Positions 21,250 through 31,639 of a stretch of DNA of 64,000 nucleotides are shown piece by piece. Where the stretch lies: positions 1,176,001 through 1,240,000 of the forward strand of contig JAJEKV010000039.1 in NCBI GenBank assembly GCA_021234155.1, written 5' to 3'. Made by a program: the position numbers and the translations under genes. How positions within the stretch are numbered: the first letter of the stretch is position 1; each line of letters starts with the position of its first letter. Source of the DNA: Isoetes taiwanensis. Lineage: Eukaryota > Streptophyta > Lycopodiopsida > Isoetales > Isoetaceae. The notes below the pieces were generated by a model. That model ran no database searches, had not been told where the DNA came from, and saw nothing but the letters and a program-made list of their open reading frames with translations.

Positions 21250-22575
21250 GTAATTACTCAAAAACAAAACATTCAAGTTGGTCTCCAAGTTTGTTTGGAG
21301 CATTCTGCAGGATGGAGCATCTTCTCCTGGTGCAGCGCTGTTGTTGCAGTCTCTTCGCCATTGTGTGGCGTTTGGGAAGCCGTCTGTGCATGTGGAGTTG
21401 CCCTGGGCACTGTTGTATGGTCTCCGGCCTTTCCCACATGCATCCCCTTTTCTCACATGAGTGTTGCGGGCTTGGGATCATGTGTGTGTGCTCTTCCAGC
21501 TAGATTATGCCTCAGTTTATCACCACTCTTCTCCTCTCTTGTGGGTTCCTCTACCCCCTGCGCACTTGCCCTTGGCTGCCACTGTGCATGCTCGGACGCA
21601 GGCCCGTTGGAGGCGAGCTGATGTGCTTACCTTGGAGGATTGGTATTGGGGTGGTCAGCTAGCTTCGTGGGAGTTCTTTCGAGCTCGCTTTCGCTGAGGG
21701 TGTGGGGCTATCACGGGAGAGCGTGGGCGGGGAGTATTTCGCTACACATACCTATAGTCCCTCGGGATGATGTGGTGGTGCAGGTTTGGAAGGTTCATCC
21801 GGATGTTGTCTCTTCTTACTTTGTGCGGTCTTCTTTACGGGTCTTTGGCTATTCATGACACTTTGCCTTCCGGGCAAGTGGTCTTTGCGGCTTTCCGGGT
21901 TCTCGATGGCTTCGGTTTGGGCGTGGACATGGAGCTCACTTCCCCAACCGAAGGTTAGGGTGCTTATGTGGCGGTGATGCTGCTCTTTGTATCGGGGTGA
22001 ATGCCCTTGTGAGTCGGTTTAGGCGGATGTGAGCCCTCTCGCCCTTGTTGTGGCCTTCATCGTGAGGCTGTGGAGCATTATGCGGTTTTATGCCCTCACT
22101 TGCCGGCTGCACGGGATTGGGTTAGGGCTGTTTCAGGTGAGATTGACTAGTCGGTGAGTTGCTACTTCATGTGTATCCGGTGCTTGGCGGCTCTTGCGGC
22201 GCAGCAAGCCTTGCATATGTCGCGTGGCTTGGTTGGTGTGGCTGATTTGGAGGGCGGCGGTTGTGGATCTTCGGGGGATTGGCGACTGCGGCCTCTCGAT
22301 TCCTCGACTTCGGTACAAGCTATTTCAAAGCTTTTACGGTGTTCGGGGAGTAGTAGAGCGGAAGTTTGCCATTTGGCGGGACTTCTTAGGTGTTGTAGAT
22401 GGTGATGGTCGGTTTGTACAGCAGTAGAGTTGCAGTTTTTCTGTGAGTTTGTTGTGGAGTGTCGAGGTATCGCTGTCTCTTTGGGGCACTTCTCCTTCCT
22501 CTTCACTTGCTTTGTAACATTACCATTCTTTTAATATATTGATGACACAGTTCTTCAAAAAAAAAAAAAAAAAAG
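21250..22575 (+). mobile_element. LINE 3' end with poly(A) tract
   Basis: A GC-rich block ends in TTTTAATATATTGATGACAC, a few more bases and a run of about 18 A (22557-22574), the usual end of an L1-type LINE. Near the middle, in broken frames, it reads WTWSSLPQPKVRVLMWR and then PCCGLHREAVEHYAVLCPHL followed by ARDWV. That is the zf-RVT-type zinc region (CxxCG...H...CP) found after the reverse transcriptase in plant LINEs. Upstream frames include WYWGGQLASWEFFRARF. There is no RT core, so this is a 5'-truncated copy, as is usual for LINE insertions. Base composition is clearly more GC-rich than its surroundings. Confidence 0.7.
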
Positions 22576-24060
22576 TTATTATCACATGGTCTAGAGAAAA
22601 CCTTAAGCTTAGAAAACTTTTTAATTCTTTTTCGATCTATGCGACAGTCGATGTTATCGCAAACTCTCATGGCAGTACTTTTCGATTGAGCCAGGACATT
22701 AGGCTAATGGTGAAGTCACAAAGAAAAGAGTGCAAAAGGGTAGAAAAACTGCCTTGTGGAGATGGAGCCGTGAATCCTAGGGCAAGGAAGTGAATGAGCG
22801 AAGAGAATGGAACCTCTATATATTTAACAAAGCCTTAGAATTTGATTGTCGTAGGCGCGCTCAATAGTTAGTTTTTAAGAGTAGGAATTTAAAATTATGA
22901 TTTACTAGGTACATCCCGTAATGCTCTTTTGCAAAGGTGAATTAGGAAATTTAGAATAATGTTATGATATGCTTAGTCCGCCCATAATAGCCTTTAGCTA
23001 GAAATAGTTTTTGGTTGGGTGCATATTTGGCCTTTTGGAAAGTTTATGTGATGAGCTAGGCGGAGAAGCAAAAAATGGAGTGAACTAGTTAATTCTATTA
23101 AGGGATTTTAACACGAAGTCTCATTGTGAGTGCACACAATAAATAGGGTTTTTAATTTAAAAAATTAAAATTGACTGAATGTAAATAACATTTTGTTCGT
23201 GCATACGCAACAGGTGTATTTAGACATTTTGGAAAGCTTTTATTTAAATTGAATTGTATCGTCCACAGAGACCAAAAGGCCTATGGAACCCAAACTAAGA
23301 AACAAAGAAAAACTGGCCTATTATTGTCCAGGGGTTTCATGGGAAAAAACCTTAGCAGCAATAGGCTTGCTGGTACACTACGTTTGTATATGGTTGTGAG
23401 ATGACCGGGGGCATAATTGAGCCCCTGTGTCCCATATCTCCTAGATACAAGATGATAGTGCTCCTACCACAGGTGTGATCATCATCACATGTAGTGGTTG
23501 GTTAGATGTAACCAATTTCTCATAGCATATCTGGATAGGTGCAAACGTTGAGCAGTGCTGAAGAGTGTGATGCTCATCTTAAATAACTCCTAGATGGTAG
23601 CATTGACAGACACTCTGTTCTCGCACCCGAGCCCACCTGGCTGTCTCAATCCTGAGGTGGTGTGCTCATGTGCAAATGGAGGCTTGTTGTACGCTTTTGC
23701 ATGGATAAATGTATTAATAGACACCTTTGTGGACCCGTAGCAAGAAGAGGATTGCTCTAGTTTTTGTAGTGCGATGTTTATACCAACTCCACACTATTAT
23801 CCTAAGGCTTACTTTAGAAACATGTATCCATATACTGCTCAGATGATTGTAATCGTCATTGTTATTCACCTGTGTGCACCCCTATAATCCTGTACACTCT
23901 ATCTGGAGAACCAAATGGATTATCTCTCCTTGCAACAAGTTTTAAGACGTTGTGGACCCATGATAATTGTGTGAGCTAAATTTGAAAGGCACGAGTGTCT
24001 CATGCTTAATACTTCTAGCAGTAGAAGATGTGATGCTTCAGAGCATCTCTTTGAAAAGGT
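22576..24060. other. Spacer without genes
   Basis: AT-rich DNA with short frames only. The stretch 23250-24060 may be decayed distal pol of the neighbouring Gypsy element, but no integrase or RNase H motif could be read. Confidence 0.4.
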
Positions 24061-24246
24061 AGAGACATGGTCAATCGCAGAAGAATTCAATATGGGACTG
24101 TGGACTTGACTACAAGTGCTCAGGTTAGAAAGGCGTTGTGTACCTTTTCCCAGTTATCCCAAGTAGTAAGTGATATAGTTCCCATACTTCCACTCCATTC
24201 CTTAGAGTTGATCCATCAAGTCATCGGCGTATTTGTTCTTTACTGT

Positions 24247-24678
24247 CTAATTGTTCAACTGACGGTAGTCTATACACATTCTTAGACTTCCATCCTTCTT
24301 CTTCACAAAGAGAATGGCTGCTCCGAAGGGTGATACGCTTGCCCTGATGAATCCGAGCTCAAGCAATTCTTGTAACTGCTTCTTGAGCTCAACTAGCTCT
24401 GGGGTACTTATCCTGTAGGGGGTCTTGATGGTAGGCTTAGTATCTGGTGGTAGTGTGATCTCACACTCCACACCCCTATAGGGTGATAATTCACGGATTT
24501 CATCTGGAAAGACATCATGGAACTCCTTGATTAGCATTGCTACTGGCCTGGGCAACTGATTCAAGCTTGGCTCCTTTTGCTTTTCTTGACCCGTCTCAAT
24601 TGCCTTTAGTCTAAGGATATATTCCACCTTATTCTTCATTAAGCTTTTGTGCAATTGCTTCAAAGAGATACATTGCAT
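24247..24678 (-). pseudogene. Gypsy reverse transcriptase, N-terminal part
   Basis: The frame contains [40 protein letters not shown] and [20 protein letters not shown] followed by [15 protein letters not shown]. These are the standard Gypsy RT entry motifs (fingers and the first palm strand). A stop follows DYRQLNN. Beyond it, only traces such as VKNKYADDLMDQL survive before the element is cut off, so the YxDD catalytic box is missing. The wording [28 protein letters not shown] is typical of plant chromoviruses. Confidence 0.9.
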
Positions 24679-24681
24679 GGC

Positions 24682-25215
24682 CTAAATGACTTTCTTACCT
24701 TTGACTACAAAGCAGTTCCTGTCGGGTGCTGTGATAGAGGTTTCGTGCTTGCCGCAGTCAATCATGGCTTTAGCTGGCTTTAAGAACTCCATTCCCACTA
24801 TGAGGTCATAGTTACCAATATCCATTACCTCTGCCCCCATAGTCCATTTGGTTCCACTGAGGTCTATATCAAAGTTGATCCTCTTTCCCTTTGTGTTGCG
24901 AATTGCACCACTTGCCATATTGATCAGCCTAGGTTTGGACTTAAGGGTCTTCTTCTTCATTAAGGTGGCCAATATGGGGGAAGCGAAGTTGTGCGAGCTA
25001 CCTGTATCTATGAGGACTACATAGGGCTTACTATCAATGATGCCCTCTGCCGAAATAACCGTGGACTGATTTTTGACATCATCTGACTCAATAGCTGCAC
25101 AAATTCTGCACTCACCTTCTATGTAGTCTTGTGGTTCCTGCTGATCGTGTTTGTCGTCGTCCACTTCCTTTGGAAACTCCCAATTAATGAGTTCTGCCAG
25201 TGCTGCTTGCATCAC
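24682..25215 (-). pseudogene. Gypsy aspartic protease
   Basis: The frame includes KPYVVLIDTGSSHNFASPIL, a retropepsin active site D-T-G, followed by the flap-like region and DIGNYDLIVGMEFLKPAKAM. The latter matches the second half of the fold (D-x-x-x-G-M-E/D-x-L). It joins RT across a stop near 24680 that could be a simple mutation. Active-site residues are intact. Confidence 0.88.
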
Positions 25216-25245
25216 AAAGGGGCAACCATGTATACGATGACCCTG

Positions 25246-26347
25246 CTAGAAGCATCTAAAACATAGCTTCTTCTTTATGCATTCCTCCCTCTTCTCTTTC
25301 GAAATACTGTCCAAAAAGAATTTCATTGATTTCCCCCCTGGGCCTCCCTGCTGCCTCTGTCCCCCATAAGATCCTTTCCTATCCGTCTTTCCCTGATACT
25401 GGTGCCCTGCTGGTGTGAAGGATGCTTGCCTTGGCTGATAAGACCTTGTTGCTTTCCCTTTGTAAGCTTGTTGTTTCTGTCCGGGGGTTGTCGGTGCCTC
25501 CTCCAAGCTTATGCCTTGTCTTCGGCCTCCCCAACTGTTTTCGGGTTGATGGCTCGTACCAATCTCTTAATCTTATTGTTCAATCCATCAATATAGCCAT
25601 CCATCGCTTGCCTTTCAGTGATCCTTAGGACATTTAGCCTTAGCTTCATAAATTCCTCTGTATATTTGCCCACTGATAGATTCTCTTGGTCCAACCTATA
25701 GGACTGCTGAATCTGCCTGCTAGTGTGCGATGCTTGCAGAAAGTCTTACTGAAGGTTTTGAATCTGCAATTGTTCCTTCTTAACTTGTTTGACTTAGCAT
25801 AACCTTTCCACCAAATCCGGGCTGGTCCAATCAGGTTTGCTCTTGCCACCTTTCCTATGTCCTTATTTTTAATCCCATATGAGTTTTCAAATTCCTCCAT
25901 CTCGTCTAACCAAGCTTCCGCTTCCATTTCAGACCTATCTTTCCCGGAGAAGTGACCAAATTCTGGGTTTTTCATACGTTACTCATTGCACTATCCACCT
26001 TTTTTTGATAGTCCCCTGTTCTACGGTTCTTGTCCCTACCTTACGAGGTGTCACTTTTAGAACTATTTCGAGATCCACTTGCTGTAGTGTCTAACCGGCT
26101 AGAGGTAGAAGGAGATGGGCTCCTCCTACTTCTTCTTTTCCTCTTTTTGTTCTTCTCAGGCACATGGACTTCTTCCTGCTCTGGTTGAGGAGCTTTGTCT
26201 GGTCCTCTCGATGGTGGAGGCGGTATTGGTCCATACTCCTGAGCATGCATCAAAGGTGTAGCCCATTGTATTAGTTGTTGCATATGGTTCCTCATTTGGA
26301 TTACCTTCCGTCGACCGCTTCAGCCGTAATCTCTTATTTTTCATCAT
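25246..26347 (-). pseudogene. Gypsy gag with partial zinc knuckle
   Basis: From the N-terminus there is a proline- and basic-rich segment in broken frames (26347-26041). A retrotransposon gag domain follows at 25975-25646, with FGHFSGKDRSEMEAEAWLDE and LIGPARIWWKGY. It continues in another frame at 25694-25509 (QENLSVGKYTEEFMKLRLNV). A Gln/Gly-rich linker then ends CIKKKLCFRCF (25246), the first part of a CCHC knuckle. Just past the stop near 25246 the frame should have completed the GH...C. At least three frame breaks are present. Confidence 0.75.
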
Positions 26348-26616
26348 GATCTCGGTCGAACAGGTTTCTAGGTTGCCATTGATGCTGACTGCCCTGACCT
26401 TGGGACCCTAAGCCGGTATTCCTGGCTGCAAGTATTAGTCAAAGTTATACATCATATGATGTCCTTTATATGTTAATTCTTGTTAGCCATAAAAGAAATC
26501 AAGTTGAAACTCAACTTATAAGTTAACAATGGATTATAATAGTTGATACATCAACATATAATTAGAAGCTTGAAATTTTTCATAGAAGATAGATAATAGT
26601 ACATGGAATTTTAAAA

Positions 26617-28090
26617 TTATCTTGGTGCATATATACATAGGGAGGGAGGGTTTATCGTCGAGAGCCATTCATAGACTTGAAGAAGTTCTTCACATCCTTG
26701 AGTCGAAGACCCTTGCCGACGTTGCGTAGAATATTTGGGGATGATCCTCCTAATGCTCGAGCCATTTGAGGAGGTGGAAGCGGTGGTGCCGTAGCTGCTA
26801 CTACTGTCATCGACGCGTCCCTTAGATCTTTTGAAGAGGATAACGTGATCCATGTTCTCCTTCATCTTAGAATGCTGGCCGAATCCTGTAAGTGACATCA
26901 GTAGTGCTACAATACTATCGTCTGGCCTTGGCTTAGGACTGAAAGATAGTATCGAAGGGCCTTCCCCTTTTGCCGACTGTGATCCTGTACCCTGCCTTTT
27001 TGCTGCTTCATCGTAGATGTCTATTGTTAGGAGATCTTCATGGTCCCTCCACATAGTGGTTGCATTGTCTAAGTTGATGCTGCTGGATCCCTCCCGCATG
27101 CTTCGCGCTCGAACAGGTCGGTTAGAGCTTGGGCCTCTTCCTGGTTTGTACAACCTACTTTGAATTTGTTGAAACTCCTGGAATGACTGGCAGTTGTTGG
27201 TGATATATTTGCCTTATGTACTCGTATGCCACAATGTCAGATATTGTTTCACCGGCATCAGAATGTCGTTCTGCTACCTCTCTCGGGACTTCTTGATATG
27301 AGTAGTTGATGAGGTCCCTCTGCTGCCCTTCTGCAATCAGCCCCATGAGCTCGTCGATCCTGAGCCCTTCTTCTAAGCAGTATATAAGATGGAGGATGTC
27401 ATAGGCAAGAAGGTGCTCCTTCCCGTTGATCACTATTAGAGATAGAACCGTGATGCCTATGGGTGGTTCATTGTCCCTCCTAATATCTTCATCATGCCTT
27501 GCTATTTGCCTCTCCATCCTTGATGCTAGCCTGCTTTCTTCGTCTTGCCTTCCTGTTCATAGTCTTCTTCGATCTGAAGTGCCCCTGCAGATGTGCCATG
27601 GTAGATGTACTCCGAGGCCTGAATCTCATGGATTTGGCCCTGTTCTACCCTCGTGATGAGGGATGAGGGATGAGGGGTGCGAGTCCAAGGGCTGAATTGA
27701 AGGCTCGCCCACCCTGTTAATGGCCTTGAATGCATGAACAGAGATAACGCCAGTGTGCTGAGACATACCGATGTCTGTGAGCCTTGCAACTCATGTAATC
27801 ATGCATGTTCTTCGTCCTATTCCACAATTGACTCTTGATTCTGGATCCCCCACCTAAGACTTGACTTAATGACTCCAAGAACACCCACTTGCCTCCCTCG
27901 GAGGAAGGCTAACTTCCCAGGGTAAGACTTGCTGGTCATACTGGCATACAATGTCCGTGTAATAGGGTGTTCTGGTCAAGGTTGCATGGAGATCAAAGAG
28001 ACGGTCAAAGATATGGAAGGCCTCTTCTGCTGAGAACTCACTGATGTGGTTGGCACTGTTGTACCATTCAACAAAGTTTGTGGGCGCCAT
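26617..28090 (-). pseudogene. Unrecognised ORF upstream of gag, several frame breaks
   Basis: It starts MAPTNFVEWYNSANHISEFS and continues through LTRTPYYTDIVCQYDQQVLP, then in other frames MSQHTGVISVHAFKAINRVG, a (CCCTCAT)-like slippage region at about 27655-27690, GITVLSLIVINGKEHLLAYD and DIVAYEYIRQIYHQQLPVIP. It ends with a Ser/Arg-rich segment. Composition is that of a real globular protein of about 450 residues followed by a disordered tail. I see no known domain. Its place between the H3-like ORF and gag, on the same strand, suggests an additional ORF of the Gypsy element. Confidence 0.4.
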
Positions 28091-28386
28091 TGATCAGAGA
28101 TTGGAGCAGAAAATAGTTGGAAAAGATTGACAAGGATTGGAAAATCGCATAAGAGGATGAGAGCAAACTTGGTAAAGAAGAAAATGTCAAATGAGGTTCT
28201 TTTATAGAATAAGACTGCCTAGGTTCCCGTGCTCAAGACTTTTTGTTCGGATAGACCTATGTTCTAAGGCTATAGATCTCCAAACTAGGTGACATGACGT
28301 GAAAATCTAACCAAAACAAGTCAAGAAACACTATAGGGCAATTTATTAGATAAATTTTGGACAATTTTGGGTCAAACATGCTCGAT

Positions 28387-28860
28387 TTGGGTGTTATTGT
28401 GTGAAACGCATCTGCGTTCATGATGCAGGGCCCCTCGGCGTGGTATGACCCGAGTGGGACCTAAAACTTAACATTTTTGGGAGATATAAGATACTAAAAT
28501 GTAAGTTTGGCTCTATTCTAGGTTATATAGGAACTTATCTTATGTCAATCTAGCATGTAGAAGTGCAAAAATGGGTGACTCGGGTGTTACCGTGCGAAAC
28601 GCGTCTGCGTTCTCGATGCAGGCCCCTTCGTTGCGGTATGACCCGAGTGGGTCAATCTAAGCTAATTTTGAACATTTTTGACAAATTCAAGATGCTACAC
28701 TATAAAATATAACTAATTTTAAGCATTCTAACAACTTTTCTTACAAAATTTGGGCAATTTATGCCATCAACGAGAGCACTCGGGTGTTACAACGCGAAAC
28801 GTGTCTGCATTCGCAATGCAGAGCCCTTCGGCGCGGTATGATCCAAATGGGTCAATTTTG
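28387..28860. repeat. Three spaced copies of a ~75-bp hairpin-forming repeat
   Basis: Copies lie at about 28387-28458, 28578-28652 and 28778-28853, spaced 193 and 200 bases. Each starts ACTCGGGTGTTACCG-like and ends CGGTATGACCCGAGT-like, so the ends form an approximately 15-base stem. The core GCGAAACGCGTCTGCGTT and GATGCAGGCCCCTTCG is the best conserved part. The DNA between copies is AT-rich and different, so selection or recent copying of the hairpin itself is likely. Confidence 0.85.
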
Positions 28861-28998
28861 ATCAAAAAGTCAATTTTTTAAAAAAAAATTTGAACTAGCA
28901 TTACTAACAAGAAGATTATATCAATGAAAACTTCACACCAAAATGGTTTACACAAATTATTTTTATACAAAATTATCTTGTTACAAAATTACAAGCTC

Positions 28999-30116
28999 CT
29001 AAGGCTTGTCTTTCCAGGTCCTCCTAGCCAAATAGAGGTCCTTCGGCATCAATGTTACCCTCTTCGCATGGATGGCACATAAGTTGCCTTCTTCGAAGAG
29101 TTGTACCAGCTCTGCCCCTGCTGCCTCGGGACCGTTAGGGGTGTAACCCTATAATCGGTCCGGAACTCCTGCATAATTTTCTGGAGGAGCCGTTCGAATA
29201 GCGCCTTCCGAATCAAGAGATTAGTGCACTGCTGGAAGTGCCTAATCTTCCGAAATACCCCGGAGTACTTGGAGTAGTTGGGTCCATGGTGGACCTTCTT
29301 CGGACGCTCAGGCTCGGGTGGTGGCGGCTTTGGCTGGTTCTTGGGTCTGCCACCCTTAACGTACTTTTGTATGTTTTGTTTACAATACCAGTCATTGTAC
29401 CTTTTCCACCTCCAAAATACTCCTGGTATACTTTCTCTCTCCCCTTAAATTCGTGGTCCTGCATTAGCATGAACTTGCGCTCTTCCGCCTTATGCTTCTT
29501 CACCACCTTGGGTGGCTTGGGCCACTTTGGGTAAGGTGGCCGGGTGTCGGGGTTTGAGATCTCCCCGACATCTTCGTCTGGTTCCTCCTTTTCGTTGGCG
29601 CCTTCTTCCTCCATCTCTTTGCCCTCATCCTCCTCCACGTCGGCTTGCTCCTGACGAGGTTCTTTTGGTCCCTTTTGGACCGCTTCTCCCTTCTCCTGTC
29701 CTCCTCCTCCTGCTCCCTCTTCTTCCTGGCCGTTCGATCTTCTGGCCACTCCGCCACCATCTCCTTCCCCTTCTTTTTGTTGGGGCCAGCCTGCGCTTGA
29801 TGGCGCTCCTCCTCCTACCGCTGCCGTCCTTGCTGCACCTCCTCCTCCTGTTGCTCTTCTTGGCTAGGGAGGGTGTGCCGAGCTCGACTGTTTCGCCCGT
29901 TCGTTGTGTAATCCCCGACGAGCTGCTGGCCGCTTGTTCATGTGAGGTGTGGAAGGTCTCGTTCGTGGCACTGGACGAGCCATTCCACTCTTCCTCCTCC
30001 CTCCCGGGCTTGAGGTACTCCGGGATCTTCTTTTCACTACCCCCTGTCGCCTCCGCCATGGAAGATGTTTGCCTTGGGCTCCTATATTTCGTTGCTGTGC
30101 ATTTGGTTCTAGCCAT
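28999..30116 (-). pseudogene. Histone H3-like protein with long inserted tail
   Basis: The ORF starts MARTKCTATKYRSPRQTSS. After the initiator Met, ARTK-x-TA-x-K matches the H3 tail at K4 and K9. A long low-complexity, Lys/Arg/Glu-rich middle follows (about 29960-29450). The C-terminus is an H3 fold: VFRKIRHFQQCTNLLIRKAL then [17 protein letters not shown] (29258-29148), and, after a frame change and small deletion near 29140, [20 protein letters not shown] and [18 protein letters not shown] to a stop at 28999. Against the canonical H3 sequence recalled from memory, 19 of 35 residues match in the first block and 19 of 28 in the last. RHFQ, TNLLI and VTLM recall centromeric H3 (CENH3); LLIRK and FRTD recall canonical H3. 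At least two further frameshifts lie near 29400 and 29700. Ordinary H3 is about 136 residues; this would exceed 330. Confidence 0.75.
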
Positions 30117-30648
30117 ATCTTACGGTTAAGAGAATGGATTAGCTCAAGCTGGAGATCAAGAAAGAGGGGTTTGGAGTGTGTTAGGGAGAGTGGGACCCAA
30201 GAATGGTATTTAAAAAGGAAAGATGCTCTTAGGGCTAGAAATATTCCTGCACTATTAATAGCATTATTAATTAGCCCCCCTTATTAAATTCTGTACTATA
30301 TATACTTATTCTTTAAATTTCGAATTTTTCCTAATAGTTTGATGCGTTAATTATGGACTTGCGCCATTTTTCACCGGGGTCTCGGATTGGGATGATTCTT
30401 CGACCCATTTTGGGTGAAATTTGATGCTCATGCATAATTTCCATTCCAATCTTACGAGAATGTTAATGTGACTCATCCTTTTTTCCTGCATCTATAATTT
30501 AGCCTAACTTGATGACCCTACTACTTAGGAGAAATTTTTCTCCCATTTTTCGAGGTCCAATGCTGGAATTTCCATCCCATACTCTATTAGGCCAGTTAAC
30601 TAAGTCAGGGATATGGTCAGTGCTAGCTCTTGGTCAACCAAGGACATC

Positions 30649-30660
30649 GCTCTGATACCA
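30649..30660 (-). promoter_or_regulatory. tRNA-Met-type primer-binding site
   Basis: The minus strand reads TGGTATCAGAGC, the exact initiator-Met tRNA complementary site. It directly abuts an LTR edge (TGTGACGCTCCC from 30662). It gives the start of the minus-strand element whose ORFs follow to the left. Confidence 0.85.
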
Positions 30661-30661
30661 T

Positions 30662-31020
30662 TGTGACGCTCCCTACTAGATATACGATGCCCGGTCGTAC
30701 ATCTCGTAGGAAATCCCCTATCCAGCACTCTGGCCGCATGGGCCAAGATATTCCAAGTGCGGGAAGGGGATACGGAGGTGCCTTGAAGCCCTTCCCCTAT
30801 GGGCTTCTATAATAGCGAAAGCATAAATATCTAGCATTATAACAGGGGGTTTTTTTTTCCTGTTTTTGTACAGTTTTCTCTAAGGTTTTCAATGATTTGG
30901 TGGCCGTATTCATCCAGGTGTACTAAATAGTATTTCTAGAGTGCACCCTTTTGTTAGCCGTTGATTTTAGAAAAGGGGGCAAATCCTGTGGTGGATATTC
31001 TCCCATTATTTTTAGGGTTT
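30662..31020 (-). repeat. LTR (5' LTR of the minus-strand Gypsy element), outer edge unclear
   Basis: The region begins TGTGACGCTCCCTACTAGAT beside the primer-binding site. It contains a symmetric GGAAGGGGAT...CCCTTCCCC stretch near 30760-30800 and an oligo-T tract near 30850. No second copy was found in the window, so the right edge is set only by the next feature. Confidence 0.5.
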
Positions 31021-31096
31021 TTTTAGGGTTCAACTTGTTAACTTGTTGCGAATTATCTGTTCTTTCCATCTAGGCCTGCACAGGTTTAGGGTAGCT

Positions 31097-31468
31097 ATGG
31101 CGGCAGTGAAGAAAATGTCGTCAGCCCAGGCTTTGCTGAAGAAACTAAAGGCACCATGGCAGATCACGGGCCCTACTGCTGGCCCTGAATACAAAGAACC
31201 CATTCCAGATATTACACTCTACCGCACCTTCTCTCCTGCCACCGCTCCTAAGCCTGTTTCAGTCCCTCGATCTGAACCTGAGCATGTTTATGATATCAAA
31301 TATTTTGCTAGATCTACCCAGCGCACGGTATCTCAACAAGTCGTAAGAGAAATTGATCCTTCCAAGGATTCTGAGTTTGATGACCGTTTGCCCCCTTCCC
31401 CTCCAATTTTTGTTCTTGCACCTCGGGTGAAGTGTTCAGATATCCAAGGAGAGGGCTACCAAAAGTAA
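31097..31468 (+). CDS. Small conserved plant protein, possibly a mitochondrial complex I subunit (partial)
   Basis: The frame starts MAAVKKMSSAQALLKKLKAP, with an in-frame ATG at 31097 preferred over 31043. It continues WQITGPTAGPEYKEPIPDIT and PEHVYDIKYFARSTQR. The pattern LKxPWxITGPxxxPEYxxxxPxxxxYR...PExVxDIKYxxRxxRR is what I remember of a small plant-specific complex I subunit family. That attribution is from memory and only moderately certain. After ARSTQR the sequence becomes proline-rich and stops at 31468, and no further exon was found before unrelated fragments. This is probably a truncated copy of a first exon. Confidence 0.4.
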   Translation: MAAVKKMSSAQALLKKLKAPWQITGPTAGPEYKEPIPDITLYRTFSPATAPKPVSVPRSEPEHVYDIKYFARSTQRTVSQQVVREIDPSKDSEFDDRLPPSPPIFVLAPRVKCSDIQGEGYQK

Positions 31469-31639
31469 AAGATTTGTGGAAATGGAGGATAAACATTGAA
31501 GCTGGCTGCATGAATAGGATGTTCACAGAATGATGTTCACTGTTCATGTGTTCATGTGATTTTGCACTTGAAGCTTTATCAGAAGTGCTTGCAGGGAATA
31601 ATGATGAAGTAGAACAGGAAGACAGATTGCACAAGTTTC

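Larger units (their letters stand above)
24067..30660 (-). mobile_element. Truncated Gypsy (chromovirus-like) element with extra upstream ORFs
   Basis: All recognisable parts lie on the minus strand in retrotransposon order: primer-binding site (30649-30660), an H3-like ORF (30116-28999), hairpin repeats (28860-28380), an unrecognised ORF (28090-26617), gag (26347-25246), protease (25215-24682) and the start of RT (24678-24247). RT decays after DYRQLN and is lost by about 24060, so RNase H, integrase and the 3' LTR are absent. The RT and protease wording is closest to chromoviruses. That the two upstream ORFs belong to the same element is inferred from strand, order and the primer-binding site; a nested insertion is the alternative. 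Confidence 0.6.

Noticed and set aside
21217-21621. Overlapping ORFs on both strands in the GC-rich block as host genes
   Set aside because: The block is explained as a 5'-truncated LINE 3' end with poly(A); high GC alone lengthens frames.
29500-30129. Plus-strand leucine/proline-rich ORFs at 29.5-30.1 kb as membrane proteins
   Set aside because: They are antisense shadows of the purine-rich, Lys/Arg/Glu-coding middle of the H3-like ORF.
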